From contig QKJR01000031.1 of the NCBI GenBank assembly GCA_003249215.1, positions 1 to 46,803 on the forward strand: DNA of 46,803 nucleotides, written 5' to 3'. Below the pieces are notes generated by a model that saw nothing but the letters and a program-made list of their open reading frames with translations, made no database searches and was not told the DNA's origin. The translations under genes and the position numbers were made by a program. The number at the start of each line of letters is the position of its first letter. Positions within the stretch are counted from its first letter, which is position 1. Source of the DNA: Rhodobacterales bacterium. GTDB taxonomy: Bacteria > Pseudomonadota > Alphaproteobacteria > Rhodobacterales > Rhodobacteraceae. This document shows positions 14,029 through 23,192 of the stretch, in pieces.

Positions 14029-14724
14029 ATCGGAGGCCACACGCACCAGCCGCGTGAGATCGGACAGGCGTTCGATCTGCCGCCCCTCGGCGTCGAAATT
14101 CGCCGGCGCGAGCCAGGCGTCATAGGCGGCCTTCAGTCCCGGCCAGTCCTTGTCGATCGCGGCGAACCAGGCGGTATCGCGGTTGCGGCCCTTGACCACG
14201 GTGGCCTGCCGGAAGATGCCCTCATAGCTCAACCCCAGCCGCTGGGCTGCCGCGCGCGAGCCCATGTTGAGCGCATTGCATTTCCATTCGAACCGGCGAT
14301 AGCCCGCATCAAACGCCCAGCCGATCATCATGATCATCGCCTCGGTCGCGGCACGGGTCCGCTGCAGGCGCGGCGCGAGGTTGATGTGCCCAAGCTCGAT
14401 CGAGCCCGCCTCGGGGGTGATGCGCAGATAGGACATCACGCCGCCCACCTGCCCGCTTTCGAGATCGCGCACCGCATAGAACCAAGGGTCCTTGAGCGCG
14501 GCCATGTCCTTGACCCAGCGGATATATCCGACCTCGGAGGAAAACGGCCCATAGGGCAGATAGTCCCAGATCGCATCGCTCTCGGCATTGGCGCGGTAGA
14601 GGGCGTGGGCGTGCCCCTCCTCGAGCCGTTCGAGCCGCGCATAGCGCCCCTCGAGCTCGAGCGCATCGGGCAGACGCGGGGGCACCCAGCCCGTCAGGAC
14701 CTCGCCGAAAACATCCGATTTCAT
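14014..14724 (-). CDS. GNAT family N-acetyltransferase (RimJ/RimL-like)
   Basis: The 236-residue protein has a GNAT fold of the type used on ribosomal or small-molecule amines. A variable N-terminal arm leads to YGPFSSEVGYIRWV. Then come a SIELGHINLAPRLQRTRAATEAM segment containing the acetyl-CoA phosphate loop and the late CNALNMGSRAAAQRLGLSYEGIFRQ motif typical of RimJ/RimL. ATG 14724 is chosen because GGAGG lies 5 bp upstream; ATG 14739 is in frame but lacks a good site. The acceptor substrate is not predictable. The stop codon is supplied by a tandem repeat shared with the convergent gene's 3' region. Confidence 0.85.
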   Translation of the reverse strand: MKSDVFGEVLTGWVPPRLPDALELEGRYARLERLEEGHAHALYRANAESDAIWDYLPYGPFSSEVGYIRWVKDMAALKDPWFYAVRDLESGQVGGVMSYLRITPEAGSIELGHINLAPRLQRTRAATEAMIMMIGWAFDAGYRRFEWKCNALNMGSRAAAQRLGLSYEGIFRQATVVKGRNRDTAWFAAIDKDWPGLKAAYDAWLAPANFDAEGRQIERLSDLTRLVRVASDPALG

Positions 14725-14958
14725 CCAATCCTCCGCCATTTGGCCCCAAGCTAGCGCCGCCGCGGGCGGGGTGCAATCGGCCAGACCCTGAGCCGGGTGC
14801 GGCGGGGCAATGGAGTGTGGTGGTGCGGAGGGACGGCACGGGCGAAGGACCGGAGACCGCCCCCCGACCCGCGCCACGAAAGAGCACGATTGCCATCCCA
14901 AAGATGCCGCAATCTCGGGGCAGTGTCGTCTCAACCCCTTCGCTGCCCGGAGAGTTCC

Positions 14959-15093
14959 ATGAGAGACCACGCCCTGCGCCTGATCACCAACCAGAAGCTG
15001 ATCGACATGACGCATTGGACCATTTTCGGCCTCGGCGCCGCCAGCCTCGCGGTTTCCGTCACCGCGACGGCGGCCCGGGTCTTCTTCTCCTGA
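14959..15093 (+). CDS. 44-residue single-helix membrane peptide
   Basis: The short ORF encodes MRDHALRLITNQKLIDMTHW and then one hydrophobic helix ending in ARVFFS. It has GGAGAG 5 bp upstream and is followed after 28 bp by a strong terminator. A defined ribosome-binding site, a credible transmembrane segment and its own terminator argue that it is a real gene despite its size. It resembles small hypothetical proteins of related bacteria but has no known function. The 234-bp region upstream contains no other gene I can support. Confidence 0.55.
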   Translation: MRDHALRLITNQKLIDMTHWTIFGLGAASLAVSVTATAARVFFS

Positions 15094-15121
15094 AGACTGG
15101 CATCGACAGGACGGAAGACAA

Positions 15122-15146
15122 AGGGCGCCCCTCGGGGCGCCCTTTT
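15122..15146. terminator. Intrinsic terminator, bidirectional
   Basis: A 10-bp stem AGGGCGCCCC/GGGGCGCCCT with a 2-nt loop (15122-15143) is followed by TTTT. It lies between the 44-residue ORF and the 3' end of aspS, which converge, and can serve both. Confidence 0.85.
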
Positions 15147-15169
15147 CCGTGGCGATTGCGCGGGACCGA

Positions 15170-16951
15170 TCAGGCCTCTTTCGGCAGGACCCGCAGGCGC
15201 AGCTCGCGCAGTTGCTCGTTGAGCGGCTCCGACGGCGCGCCCATCATCAGATCCTCGGCGCGCTGGTTCATCGGGAACATGATGACCTCGCGGATGTTGA
15301 CCTCGTCGGCCAGAAGCATCACCGCCCGGTCGATCCCCATCGCGCAGCCACCGTGCGGCGGGGCGCCGTATTTGAACGCCTTGACCATGCCGCCAAAGCG
15401 CTTGTCGACCTCGGAATTCGGGTAACCGGCGATCTCAAAAGCCTTGTACATGATTTCCGGCGTGTGGTTCCGGATCCCGCCCGAGATCAGCTCGTAGCCG
15501 TTGCAAGCGAGGTCATATTGATAGGCATAGACCTTGAGCGGATCGCCATTCAGCGCCTCGAGCCCACCCTGCGGCATCGAGAACGGGTTATGCGAGAAGT
15601 CGATCTTGCCCTCGTCGTCTTTCTCGAACATCGGGAAATCGACGATCCAGGCGAAGCGGAAGACGCCCTCTTCGGTCAGCCCCAACTCGCGGCCGATCTC
15701 GTTGCGCGCGCGGCCCGCGACGGCCTCGAACTGCTCGGGCTTGCCGCCGAGGAAGAAGGCCGCATCGCCCTCACCGAGACCCAGCTGCACGCGGATCGCC
15801 TCGGTCCGCTCGGGGCCGATGTTCTTGGCGAGCGGCCCCGCGGCCTCCATCGCCCCGTCATCGCCCTTGCGCCAGAAGATATAGCCCATGCCGGGCAGGC
15901 CCTGGCTTTGCGCGAAGGCGTTCATCCGGTCGCAGAACTTGCGCGAGCCGCCCGTCGGCGCCGGGATCGCGCGGATCTCGGTGCCTTCGTTTTCCAGCAG
16001 TTTCGCGAAGATCGCAAAGCCAGAGCCCGCGAAATGCTCGCTCACCACCTGCATCTTGATCGGGTTGCGCAGGTCGGGCTTGTCCGAGCCATACCAGAGC
16101 ATCGAGTCGCGATAGGCGATGCGCGGCCAGTTCGGATCGACCGGGCGGCCCTTGCCGAATTCCTCGAAGAGGCCCTGAATCACCGGCTGCACGGCGGCGA
16201 AGACGTCTTCCTGCTCGACGAAACTCATCTCCACGTCGAGCTGATAGAAGTCGGTGGGCGAGCGGTCGGCGCGCGGGTCTTCGTCGCGGAAGCAGGGCGC
16301 GATCTGGAAATAGCGGTCGAAGCCCGCGACCATGATCAGCTGCTTGAACTGCTGCGGCGCCTGCGGCAGCGCGTAGAACTTGCCCGGATGCAGGCGCGAG
16401 GGCACGAGGAAGTCGCGCGCGCCTTCGGGCGAGGAGGCGGTGATGATCGGCGTCTGAAACTCGTTGAAGCCCGCATCCCACATCCGGTTGCGGATCGAGC
16501 GCACCACGTTCGAGCGCAGCATCATCTTGTTATGCAGGCTTTCGCGGCGCAGGTCGAGGAAGCGATAGGTCAGGCGCGTTTCCTCGGGGTAGTCGAGCTC
16601 GCCAAAAACCGGCAGCGGCAGATCGCCTTCGACCGGGCCGAGCACCTCGACGCCGCGGACATAGACCTCGATCTCGCCGGTGGGGATCTTCGGGTTGATC
16701 AGGCTAGCATCGCGCAGCTTCACCGTGCCGTCGATGCGGATCACGAATTCGGCGCGCACCTTTTCCAGCGCGGCAAAGGCCGGGCTGTCACCGTCGCACA
16801 GGATCTGCGTCATGCCGTAATGATCGCGCAGGTCGATGAAGAGAACACCGCCGTGATCTCGCACCCGATGGACCCATCCCGACAGGCGGACATCCGCGCC
16901 GGCATCGGCGGCGGTCAGTTGGGCGCAGGTATGGCTGCGATAGGCGTGCAT
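15170..16951 (-). CDS. aspS: Aspartyl-tRNA synthetase
   Basis: The 593-residue class II synthetase charges tRNA-Asp with aspartate. An N-terminal OB anticodon domain ([19 protein letters not shown]) leads to motif 1, motif 2 ([19 protein letters not shown] region) and the bacterial GAD insertion (about 300-420). Motif 3 ([14 protein letters not shown]) is near the end. The length is normal for bacterial AspRS. The His-Gly-Gly in the OB loop resembles non-discriminating enzymes that also make Asp-tRNA-Asn for GatCAB; that is inference. It probably forms its own unit, with a terminator downstream. Confidence 0.97.
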   Translation of the reverse strand: MHAYRSHTCAQLTAADAGADVRLSGWVHRVRDHGGVLFIDLRDHYGMTQILCDGDSPAFAALEKVRAEFVIRIDGTVKLRDASLINPKIPTGEIEVYVRGVEVLGPVEGDLPLPVFGELDYPEETRLTYRFLDLRRESLHNKMMLRSNVVRSIRNRMWDAGFNEFQTPIITASSPEGARDFLVPSRLHPGKFYALPQAPQQFKQLIMVAGFDRYFQIAPCFRDEDPRADRSPTDFYQLDVEMSFVEQEDVFAAVQPVIQGLFEEFGKGRPVDPNWPRIAYRDSMLWYGSDKPDLRNPIKMQVVSEHFAGSGFAIFAKLLENEGTEIRAIPAPTGGSRKFCDRMNAFAQSQGLPGMGYIFWRKGDDGAMEAAGPLAKNIGPERTEAIRVQLGLGEGDAAFFLGGKPEQFEAVAGRARNEIGRELGLTEEGVFRFAWIVDFPMFEKDDEGKIDFSHNPFSMPQGGLEALNGDPLKVYAYQYDLACNGYELISGGIRNHTPEIMYKAFEIAGYPNSEVDKRFGGMVKAFKYGAPPHGGCAMGIDRAVMLLADEVNIREVIMFPMNQRAEDLMMGAPSEPLNEQLRELRLRVLPKEA

Positions 16952-17052
16952 CGTTCTCCCCTTTCGGCGGGCTGGGATCGGTCGGCCCGATCAACCGCTT
17001 TGGCCCCGGAAAGTCAAGCGCGCGCGGCGGGGAGAGGGGATTAGGCGGCCAA

Positions 17053-18174
17053 TCAGGCCCGTTCGACCTGCAGAACCGAGCGCCGGCGCGCCGGGACGCG
17101 CTCGAACCGGGTCGCGAGCAGCGCATAGACCGTGCCGATCAGCAGGATCGAGGCATAGCCGTCGACCGCGTAATGCCAGCCGAGATAGACCGAGAGAATG
17201 ACATAGGTCGCGACATAGATCCCCCCGATCAGCCGCGTGCCCCAGATCAGCGCGAGACGGCGGCCCGCCGAGAGGACGAAGGCCCGCGCCGCATCGGCGC
17301 CGCGCCGCGCCAGATAGATGCCGATCAGCGTGGCCATGCCGACATGGACCGACGGGAAGGCCGAGATCCCCGAGCCGAGCGTCGGGCTCTCGCCGGTATA
17401 GGCGCGCCAGAGGAACATCTTGGTGGCGAGCAGCCGGCGCGCATCCTCGCGCTGAAGCATGTCGAGCGCGCCCTGATGCGCCGCGGCCGGGCCGTTCGGA
17501 AAGAGGTCGGCGAAGATCGGGCCATAGGACATGCCGACGATCGCGAAGACATTGCCGAGCCCGATCCAGCAGAACATCCACAGGAGCGTGAACACCCGGC
17601 GCCGGTCACGGTCGGCATCGAAGGCGATCAGCAGGACCGGAAAGAAGGTGGCGAGGAACACCCAGGAGCTGAAATAGAGCTTGAGCAGCCCCTCGGTTCC
17701 GAAGGGCGAGAGCCAGAGCAGCAGATCACGCGGCGAATGGCCGAAATGCAGCGCCAGATCGACCTGGGTGAAGATGTCATCGGCCCAGAACGGCACCACG
17801 AGCGACATCCGGTTCTTGACCAAACCGAACATGAAGGTGAAGAGCCCGCAGAGCATGATCGAGAGCAGCAGCGGCGAGCGCTGCGCCCAGAGATGACGGC
17901 GCAACCGTCCGCTGAGTGCGAGCGGCGCGAGCACGACCGGCAGCGCCCACCACGGAATCATCGCGGCCGCCATCCGGAAGAAATTCGAAAACGCGGTCTC
18001 GAGCCCGCGGATCACGTCGAGCGGACTTGCGTCCACGGCCAGCAGGAAGAGGCTGCCGAAGGCGAGATAGAGGGCGGTGCCCCGCGCCAGAAGGTCCGAA
18101 TCGCCCATCACCGAGGCGCGCTTTGCCCGCGGTGTCGCGATCTGCGCGAACTCTTCGCCCTGTGCCATGTCCAT
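17053..18174 (-). CDS. PAP2 superfamily membrane protein (inositolphosphotransferase/Aur1-like)
   Basis: The 373-residue protein has at least six membrane helices. The two conserved phosphatase motifs are present: SAFPSVHVGMA and, about 55 residues on, YLGWHYAVDGYAS with the catalytic histidine. Spacing and overall form match the Aur1/Ipt1-like branch that acts on lipid phosphates or transfers phospho-head groups. ATG 18174 is used, with GAGGAA 9 bp upstream; ATG 18168 is nearly as good. It is divergent from carB, with 238 bp between, and lies about 100 bp upstream of aspS. The substrate is unknown. Confidence 0.78.
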   Translation of the reverse strand: MDMAQGEEFAQIATPRAKRASVMGDSDLLARGTALYLAFGSLFLLAVDASPLDVIRGLETAFSNFFRMAAAMIPWWALPVVLAPLALSGRLRRHLWAQRSPLLLSIMLCGLFTFMFGLVKNRMSLVVPFWADDIFTQVDLALHFGHSPRDLLLWLSPFGTEGLLKLYFSSWVFLATFFPVLLIAFDADRDRRRVFTLLWMFCWIGLGNVFAIVGMSYGPIFADLFPNGPAAAHQGALDMLQREDARRLLATKMFLWRAYTGESPTLGSGISAFPSVHVGMATLIGIYLARRGADAARAFVLSAGRRLALIWGTRLIGGIYVATYVILSVYLGWHYAVDGYASILLIGTVYALLATRFERVPARRRSVLQVERA

Positions 18175-18319
18175 CCTTGCCCGTTCCTCTGATGGCGCCC
18201 CTCGCGGGCCTGCTCCTGCGGTGCGCGTTGCGGTCTCTCGACCACCGCGCCCGCCTTTCCTTGCGACACTGTCCACAGATTGCGGCCCCAATAAGGCCAC
18301 CCGGGGAAGTTTTACGGGC

Positions 18320-18347
18320 TTGCGCCGCGCCGCCGCCTGACTATAAC
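18320..18347 (+). promoter_or_regulatory. Candidate carB promoter
   Basis: TTGCGC (18320-18325), a 16-bp spacer and TATAAC (18342-18347) form a plausible sigma-70 promoter about 65 bp before the carB start. The -35 is the same CTTGCGC seen ahead of the tRNA-Glu pair. The start codon is preceded by AGGGG. Confidence 0.4.
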
Positions 18348-18412
18348 CCCCATCAATTTGCGCGGGGCCTGCCAGCCCTGCGCCTGACGCTGCCAGATAC
18401 AAGGGGTCCCCC

Positions 18413-21400
18413 ATGCCGAAGAGAACCGACATCAAGTCCATCCTCATCATCGGCGCCGGGCCCATCGTGATCGGGCAAGCCTGCGAATTCGATTACTCCG
18501 GCGCCCAGGCCTGCAAGGCCCTGCGCGAAGAGGGTTACCGCGTCATCCTCGTGAACTCGAACCCCGCGACGATCATGACCGACCCGGAAATGGCCGACGC
18601 GACCTATATCGAGCCGATCACCCCCGAGGTCGTCGCCAAGATCATCGAGAAGGAGCGCCCCGATGCGCTCTTGCCCACGATGGGCGGTCAAACGGGGCTC
18701 AATACCTCGCTCGCGCTCGCCGACATGGGGGTGCTCGAGAAATTCGGCGTCGAGATGATCGGCGCGAAACGCGAGGCCATCGAGATGGCCGAGGACCGCA
18801 AGCTCTTCCGCGAAGCGATGGACCGGCTCGGCATCGAGAACCCCAAGGCCACCATCGTCACCGCGCCGAAACTGCCCAACGGCAAATATGACATCAACGC
18901 GGGCGTGCAACAGGCGCTGATCGACCTCGATCACATCGGCCTGCCCGCGATCATCCGCCCGGCCTTCACGCTCGGCGGCACAGGCGGTGGCGTGGCCTAT
19001 AACCGCGACGATTACGAGGCGATCATCCGCTCGGGCCTCGATGCCTCGCCCGTCGCGCAGGTGCTGGTCGACGAGAGCCTGCTCGGCTGGAAAGAATATG
19101 AAATGGAGGTCGTCCGCGACAAGGCGGACAATGCGATCATCGTCTGCTCCATCGAGAACGTCGATCCGATGGGCGTGCACACCGGCGATTCGATCACCGT
19201 GGCCCCGGCGCTGACGCTGACCGACAAGGAATATCAGATCATGCGCAACGGCTCGATCGCCGTGCTGCGCGAGATCGGCGTCGAGACCGGCGGCTCGAAC
19301 GTGCAATGGGCGATCAACCCCGCCGATGGCCGCATGGTCGTGATCGAGATGAACCCGCGCGTCAGCCGCTCCTCGGCGCTCGCGTCGAAGGCGACCGGCT
19401 TCCCGATCGCCAAGATCGCCGCGAAGCTCGCGGTGGGCTACACGCTCGACGAGCTCGACAACGACATCACCAAGGTGACGCCCGCGAGCTTCGAGCCCAC
19501 CATCGACTATGTCGTGACCAAGATCCCGCGCTTTGCCTTCGAGAAATTCCCGGGCTCCAAGCCCGAGCTGACCACCGCGATGAAATCGGTGGGCGAGGCG
19601 ATGGCGATCGGCCGGACCTTCCATGAATCGGTGCAAAAGGCGCTGGCGTCGCTGGAAACCGGCCTGTCGGGCTTCGACGAGATCGCGATCCCCGGCGCGC
19701 CCGAGAAGGCCGCGGTGATCAAGGCGATCTCGGGCCAGACGCCGGACCGCATCCGCCTGATCGCGCAGGCCATGCGCCACGGGCTGAGCGATGACGAGAT
19801 CGTCGCCGCCACCAGCTTCGATCCCTGGTTCCTCGCCCGCATCCGCGAGATCATCGACGCCGAGGCCGCGATCCGCAAATCCGGCCTGCCGCTCGACGAA
19901 AAGGGCCTGCGCCAGCTCAAGATGATGGGCTTCACCGATGCGCGTCTGGCCAAGCTGACCGGCCGCGACGAGGCGCAGATCCGCCGCGCCCGCCGCAACC
20001 TCGGCGTCAAGGCCGTCTTCAAGCGCATCGACACCTGCGCTGCCGAATTCGAGGCGCAGACGCCCTATATGTATTCGACCTACGAAGCCCCCGCGATGGG
20101 CGATGTCGAATGCGAGGCGCGGCCCTCGGACCGCAAGAAGGTCGTGATCCTCGGCGGCGGTCCGAACCGGATCGGTCAGGGGATCGAGTTCGATTATTGC
20201 TGCTGCCATGCGTGCTTTGCGCTGACCAAGGCCGGCTATGAGACGATCATGGTCAACTGCAACCCCGAGACGGTTTCGACCGACTACGACACCTCGGACC
20301 GTCTGTATTTCGAGCCGCTGACGCTGGAATCGGTGCTCGAAATCCTGCGCGTCGAGCAGGAGAACGGCACGCTGCATGGCGTCATCGTCCAATTCGGCGG
20401 CCAGACGCCGCTGAAACTCGCCAACGCCCTCGAGGCCGAAGGCATCCCGATCCTCGGCACCACGCCCGACGCGATCGACCTTGCCGAGGACCGCGAGCGG
20501 TTCCAGAAGCTGCTCAACGATCTTGAGCTGAAACAGCCGGTCAACGGCATCGCACATTCCGACGCCGAGGCCTTCGAGATCGCCGGCCGCGTCGGCTATC
20601 CGCTGGTGATCCGCCCGTCCTATGTGCTCGGCGGCCGCGCGATGGAAATCGTGCGCGATCTGGAACAGTTGCAGCGCTACATCCGCGAGGCGGTCGTGGT
20701 CTCGGGTGACAGCCCGGTGCTCCTCGACAGCTATCTCTCGGGCGCGATCGAGGTCGATGTCGACGCGCTCAGCGACGGCGAGACCGTCCATGTCGCGGGC
20801 ATCATGCAGCACATCGAGGAAGCTGGCGTCCACTCGGGCGATAGCGCTTGCTCGCTGCCGCCCTATTCGCTCAGCGCCGAGACCGTGGCCGAACTCAAGG
20901 TCCAGACCGAGAAGATGGCACTTGCCCTCGGAGTGGTCGGCCTGATGAACGTGCAATTCGCGATCAAGGACGGTGTGATCTACGTCCTCGAGGTGAACCC
21001 GCGCGCCTCGCGCACCGTGCCCTTCGTGGCCAAGGCGACCGACAGCGCGATTGCCTCGATCGCGGCACGGCTGATGGCGGGCGAGCCGATGGCGCATTTC
21101 CCGCAGCGCGCGCCCTATCCCGAAGGCGTCGGCCCGGAAACGCCGCTGCCCTTCGCCGATCCGCTGACGCTCGCCGATCCGAACACGCCGTGGTTCTCGG
21201 TCAAGGAAGCCGTCCTGCCCTTCGCCCGCTTCCCCGGCGTCGACACGCTGCTCGGGCCGGAAATGCGCTCGACCGGCGAGGTCATGGGCTGGGATCGCAA
21301 CTTCCCGCGCGCCTTCCTCAAGGCGCAGATGGGCGCGGGCACGCATCTGCCGACCGAGGGACGCGTGTTCCTCTCGATCAAGGATGCCGACAAGTCGGAC

Positions 21401-21745
21401 GAGCTCGCGGACGCCGCGCGCGACCTGATCGCGATGGGCTTCACGCTGGTCGCCACCCGTGGCACGCATGGCTGGCTCGCCGAAAAAGGCATCGCCTCGG
21501 ATCTGGTGAACAAGGTCTATGAGGGCCGCCCGAACATCGTCGACCGCCTCAAGAATGGCGAGATCACGCTAGTGATGAACACCACCGAGGGCAGCCAGTC
21601 GGTCTCGGACAGCCGCGCGATCCGCGCCGTCGCGCTCTATGACAAGATCCCCTATTTCACCACCGCCGCGGCGAGCATCGCCGCAGTGGCCGCGATGAAA
21701 TCCCGCGGCGAGGGCGAAATCAGCGTGCGTCCGCTGCAGGCCTGA
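18413..21745 (+). CDS. carB: Carbamoyl-phosphate synthase large subunit
   Basis: The 1110-residue protein makes carbamoyl phosphate from bicarbonate, ammonia (channelled from CarA) and two ATP, for arginine and pyrimidine synthesis. Two homologous ATP-grasp halves are visible. The first starts at [21 protein letters not shown]; the second starts near residue 580 at [21 protein letters not shown]. Each has a glycine-rich ATP loop. A methylglyoxal-synthase-like allosteric domain forms the C-terminal 150 residues. The length is typical for alphaproteobacteria. carA is not in the window, so the subunits are encoded apart. A strong terminator follows. Confidence 0.98.
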   Translation: MPKRTDIKSILIIGAGPIVIGQACEFDYSGAQACKALREEGYRVILVNSNPATIMTDPEMADATYIEPITPEVVAKIIEKERPDALLPTMGGQTGLNTSLALADMGVLEKFGVEMIGAKREAIEMAEDRKLFREAMDRLGIENPKATIVTAPKLPNGKYDINAGVQQALIDLDHIGLPAIIRPAFTLGGTGGGVAYNRDDYEAIIRSGLDASPVAQVLVDESLLGWKEYEMEVVRDKADNAIIVCSIENVDPMGVHTGDSITVAPALTLTDKEYQIMRNGSIAVLREIGVETGGSNVQWAINPADGRMVVIEMNPRVSRSSALASKATGFPIAKIAAKLAVGYTLDELDNDITKVTPASFEPTIDYVVTKIPRFAFEKFPGSKPELTTAMKSVGEAMAIGRTFHESVQKALASLETGLSGFDEIAIPGAPEKAAVIKAISGQTPDRIRLIAQAMRHGLSDDEIVAATSFDPWFLARIREIIDAEAAIRKSGLPLDEKGLRQLKMMGFTDARLAKLTGRDEAQIRRARRNLGVKAVFKRIDTCAAEFEAQTPYMYSTYEAPAMGDVECEARPSDRKKVVILGGGPNRIGQGIEFDYCCCHACFALTKAGYETIMVNCNPETVSTDYDTSDRLYFEPLTLESVLEILRVEQENGTLHGVIVQFGGQTPLKLANALEAEGIPILGTTPDAIDLAEDRERFQKLLNDLELKQPVNGIAHSDAEAFEIAGRVGYPLVIRPSYVLGGRAMEIVRDLEQLQRYIREAVVVSGDSPVLLDSYLSGAIEVDVDALSDGETVHVAGIMQHIEEAGVHSGDSACSLPPYSLSAETVAELKVQTEKMALALGVVGLMNVQFAIKDGVIYVLEVNPRASRTVPFVAKATDSAIASIAARLMAGEPMAHFPQRAPYPEGVGPETPLPFADPLTLADPNTPWFSVKEAVLPFARFPGVDTLLGPEMRSTGEVMGWDRNFPRAFLKAQMGAGTHLPTEGRVFLSIKDADKSDELADAARDLIAMGFTLVATRGTHGWLAEKGIASDLVNKVYEGRPNIVDRLKNGEITLVMNTTEGSQSVSDSRAIRAVALYDKIPYFTTAAASIAAVAAMKSRGEGEISVRPLQA

Positions 21746-21764
21746 GACCGGGAAACAAGGATCC

Positions 21765-21789
21765 AAAGGCGCCCTCCGGGGCGCCTTTT
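21765..21789. terminator. Intrinsic terminator after carB
   Basis: AAAGGCGCC/GGCGCCTTT forms a 9-bp stem with a 6-nt loop (21765-21788), ending in a T run. The T run reaches the stop codon of the convergent RES toxin gene, so the hairpin probably ends both transcripts. Confidence 0.85.
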
Positions 21790-22496
21790 CAATTGAGCCG
21801 CGGGTCGTCCCAGTCGCTGGCGGCGAATTCGAGCGAGACGCCCGGCCCGAACGCCAGAACCCGCGCGCGCGAGACGCGGAAATGCCAGCTCTGGGTTTCG
21901 ACCGGCGCCGGTGCCGAAAAGGCGGCACAGTCGAGCAGCGCGAGATTGGACCCCTGCCCCGGATCGCGGACCGAGCGGTAGCGGATCGCGCCCGCGCCGA
22001 GCGCCCGTGCACTCTCCGCAATCGAGATGCAGGTGGCGTAATCCGCGGGCGCCGTCACCCCGGGCTCGGCGCGCCAGTCGGGGCCACTCAGGTCGAGCAC
22101 ATCGGTCTTGTAACGCGCGGAAAAGGCGGTGAATTCCGAGGCACTGCGCGGCGGCTCGAGCCCCGGGCTCTCGAGGAAGAACAAGAGCCGGTAGAAGGCC
22201 ATCTCGGCCGCCGCCGTCTCGACCCGCTCGGCCGCATAGAAGACGCCCCGCGCATCGCCCGCCGCCCGGAACCGCGTCGCATGGCGCGCCGGATAGCGGA
22301 AGGGCGTGAAGAGAAGCCAGTGCAGATGGGCGCAATCGGCGGGCACCGGCGGTTTGGTCGCGTCGAGCAGCTCCTCGAGCAGGCGCTGTTCGTCGAGCGT
22401 ATCGACGAGCTTCACGGTGGAAATCTTGTGCTGCGCCTCGACGAAACGCCAGATCAGCCCCGCGCGCGGCGTGAGGTCAAAGGGCGGCCAGCTCAC
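21789..22496 (-). CDS. RES-domain toxin of a type II toxin-antitoxin module
   Basis: The 235-residue protein has the RES-domain pattern. A basic stretch RFRAAGDARGVFYAAERVETAAAEM (Arg75/Arg77, Tyr88, Glu93/Glu98) is followed by YRSVRDPGQGSN with Ser175. In studied relatives (MbcT type) the Arg, Glu and Ser residues degrade NAD+ and stop growth. It is the second gene of a two-gene operon and overlaps the antitoxin stop codon by 4 bp (ATGA), giving coupled expression. All expected motif residues appear intact, so the toxin could be active. Exact catalytic assignments are by motif only. Confidence 0.82.
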   Translation of the reverse strand: MSWPPFDLTPRAGLIWRFVEAQHKISTVKLVDTLDEQRLLEELLDATKPPVPADCAHLHWLLFTPFRYPARHATRFRAAGDARGVFYAAERVETAAAEMAFYRLLFFLESPGLEPPRSASEFTAFSARYKTDVLDLSGPDWRAEPGVTAPADYATCISIAESARALGAGAIRYRSVRDPGQGSNLALLDCAAFSAPAPVETQSWHFRVSRARVLAFGPGVSLEFAASDWDDPRLN

Positions 22497-22870
22497 AGCG
22501 GCGCGCGCCGCTGATCCAGATAGGCCAGAACCTCGGTCAGCCCGGCAATCGTCTTCATCCGGTCGAGCGGCACCGCGCGCAGCGCCGTATTCTCGCCGCG
22601 CAGCCAGGCGCCCGAGACCGCATCATCGCCCCCGGTGATCGCATCGAGCGAGCGATAGATCCGGATCAGCAGTGCGGCGAGTTCGAGCCCCTTGGGATCG
22701 GCGGGCAGCACCTTGCCATGTTTGCGGATGCCCGAGATCGTCGCCGTCGAGATACCGAGGATCTCCGACAGATCCTTGGGTGCCAGCCGCAGCGCTTCGG
22801 CCACGCGCATCACCGCCTTGGTCAGAACCGGCACCGCCCCGGGCACCATCGCTTTCGACAGTTGCATCAT
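22493..22870 (-). CDS. Xre/MbcA/ParS-type antitoxin
   Basis: The 125-residue protein has an N-terminal Xre-like helix-turn-helix (KDLSEILGISTATISGIRK) and the C-terminal toxin-binding domain of the MbcA/ParS/Xre family (AWLRGENTALRAVPLDRM). It is expected to neutralise the RES toxin and to repress its own promoter. The start at 22870 has AAAGGAG 7 bp upstream; the adjacent ATG 22867 and a longer frame to 22909 are less likely. The gene precedes the toxin, as usual for this family. Confidence 0.85.
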   Translation of the reverse strand: MMQLSKAMVPGAVPVLTKAVMRVAEALRLAPKDLSEILGISTATISGIRKHGKVLPADPKGLELAALLIRIYRSLDAITGGDDAVSGAWLRGENTALRAVPLDRMKTIAGLTEVLAYLDQRRAPL

Positions 22871-22890
22871 GATCGGCTCCTTTAAACGGG

Positions 22891-22944
22891 AATTTAGGCG
22901 CGATCGCATTCATCGTCAAATTTATTCACGAAATTATTTACGAA
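22891..22944 (-). promoter_or_regulatory. Promoter and direct-repeat operator of the toxin-antitoxin operon
   Basis: On the minus strand TTGACG (22919-22914), a 17-bp spacer and TAAATT (22896-22891) form one of the best -35/-10 pairs in the window. Just upstream of the -35 are two direct repeats of TTATTyACGAA (22922-22932 and 22934-22944, plus-strand reading), 12 bp apart. The whole region is markedly AT-rich compared with its surroundings. Autoregulatory binding by the antitoxin is inferred. Confidence 0.6.
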
Positions 22945-23015
22945 TGAACAACGCACCACAGAGGCAAATCCTCCAAACCGGCCAAGGCCGCAAATCCGCT
23001 CGTTTTCGCCGCGTT

Positions 23016-23096
23016 TCAGATGAATGGCACCAGCGGCACACTGTCGCCGCAAGCCGCCACGAACAACACCATCGTCAGAGCCAGCAAAAGTTTCAT
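23016..23096 (-). CDS. 26-residue lipoprotein
   Basis: The tiny ORF reads MKLLLALTMVLFVAACGDSV and ends PLVPFI. It is a complete lipoprotein signal with lipobox VAAC (Cys16) and a mature part of only 11 residues. GGAGG lies 5 bp upstream of the ATG, an excellent ribosome-binding site. The same size class as entericidin-like lipoproteins is notable, but the mature sequence differs. It is divergent from the DAO-type oxidoreductase gene. Function is unknown. Confidence 0.6.
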   Translation of the reverse strand: MKLLLALTMVLFVAACGDSVPLVPFI

Positions 23097-23192
23097 CGCA
23101 TCCTCCGTCTTTTCCCGAAGGCTACGCCGCGCCGCTGCGTCCGGCAATGAGTCGCCCTTCCCTTCCCCGATCCGGCCGCCTAAGCTCCTGCC

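Noticed and set aside
14797..14958. Upstream extension of the 44-residue membrane ORF
   Set aside because: The extension is Arg/Pro/Gly-rich and lacks a ribosome-binding site, whereas ATG 14959 has a good one.
15149..17044. 631-codon frame antisense to aspS
   Set aside because: aspS is complete and certain on the other strand; the frame is a compositional shadow.
18269..18278. CTGTCCACA, similar to a DnaA box, in the carB/PAP2 gap
   Set aside because: Single site with two mismatches and no AT-rich unwinding region or further boxes; not an origin.
18353..21469. 1038-codon frame antisense to carB
   Set aside because: It is a His/Arg/Asp-rich shadow of the highly conserved carB sequence, with no recognisable domain or ribosome-binding site.
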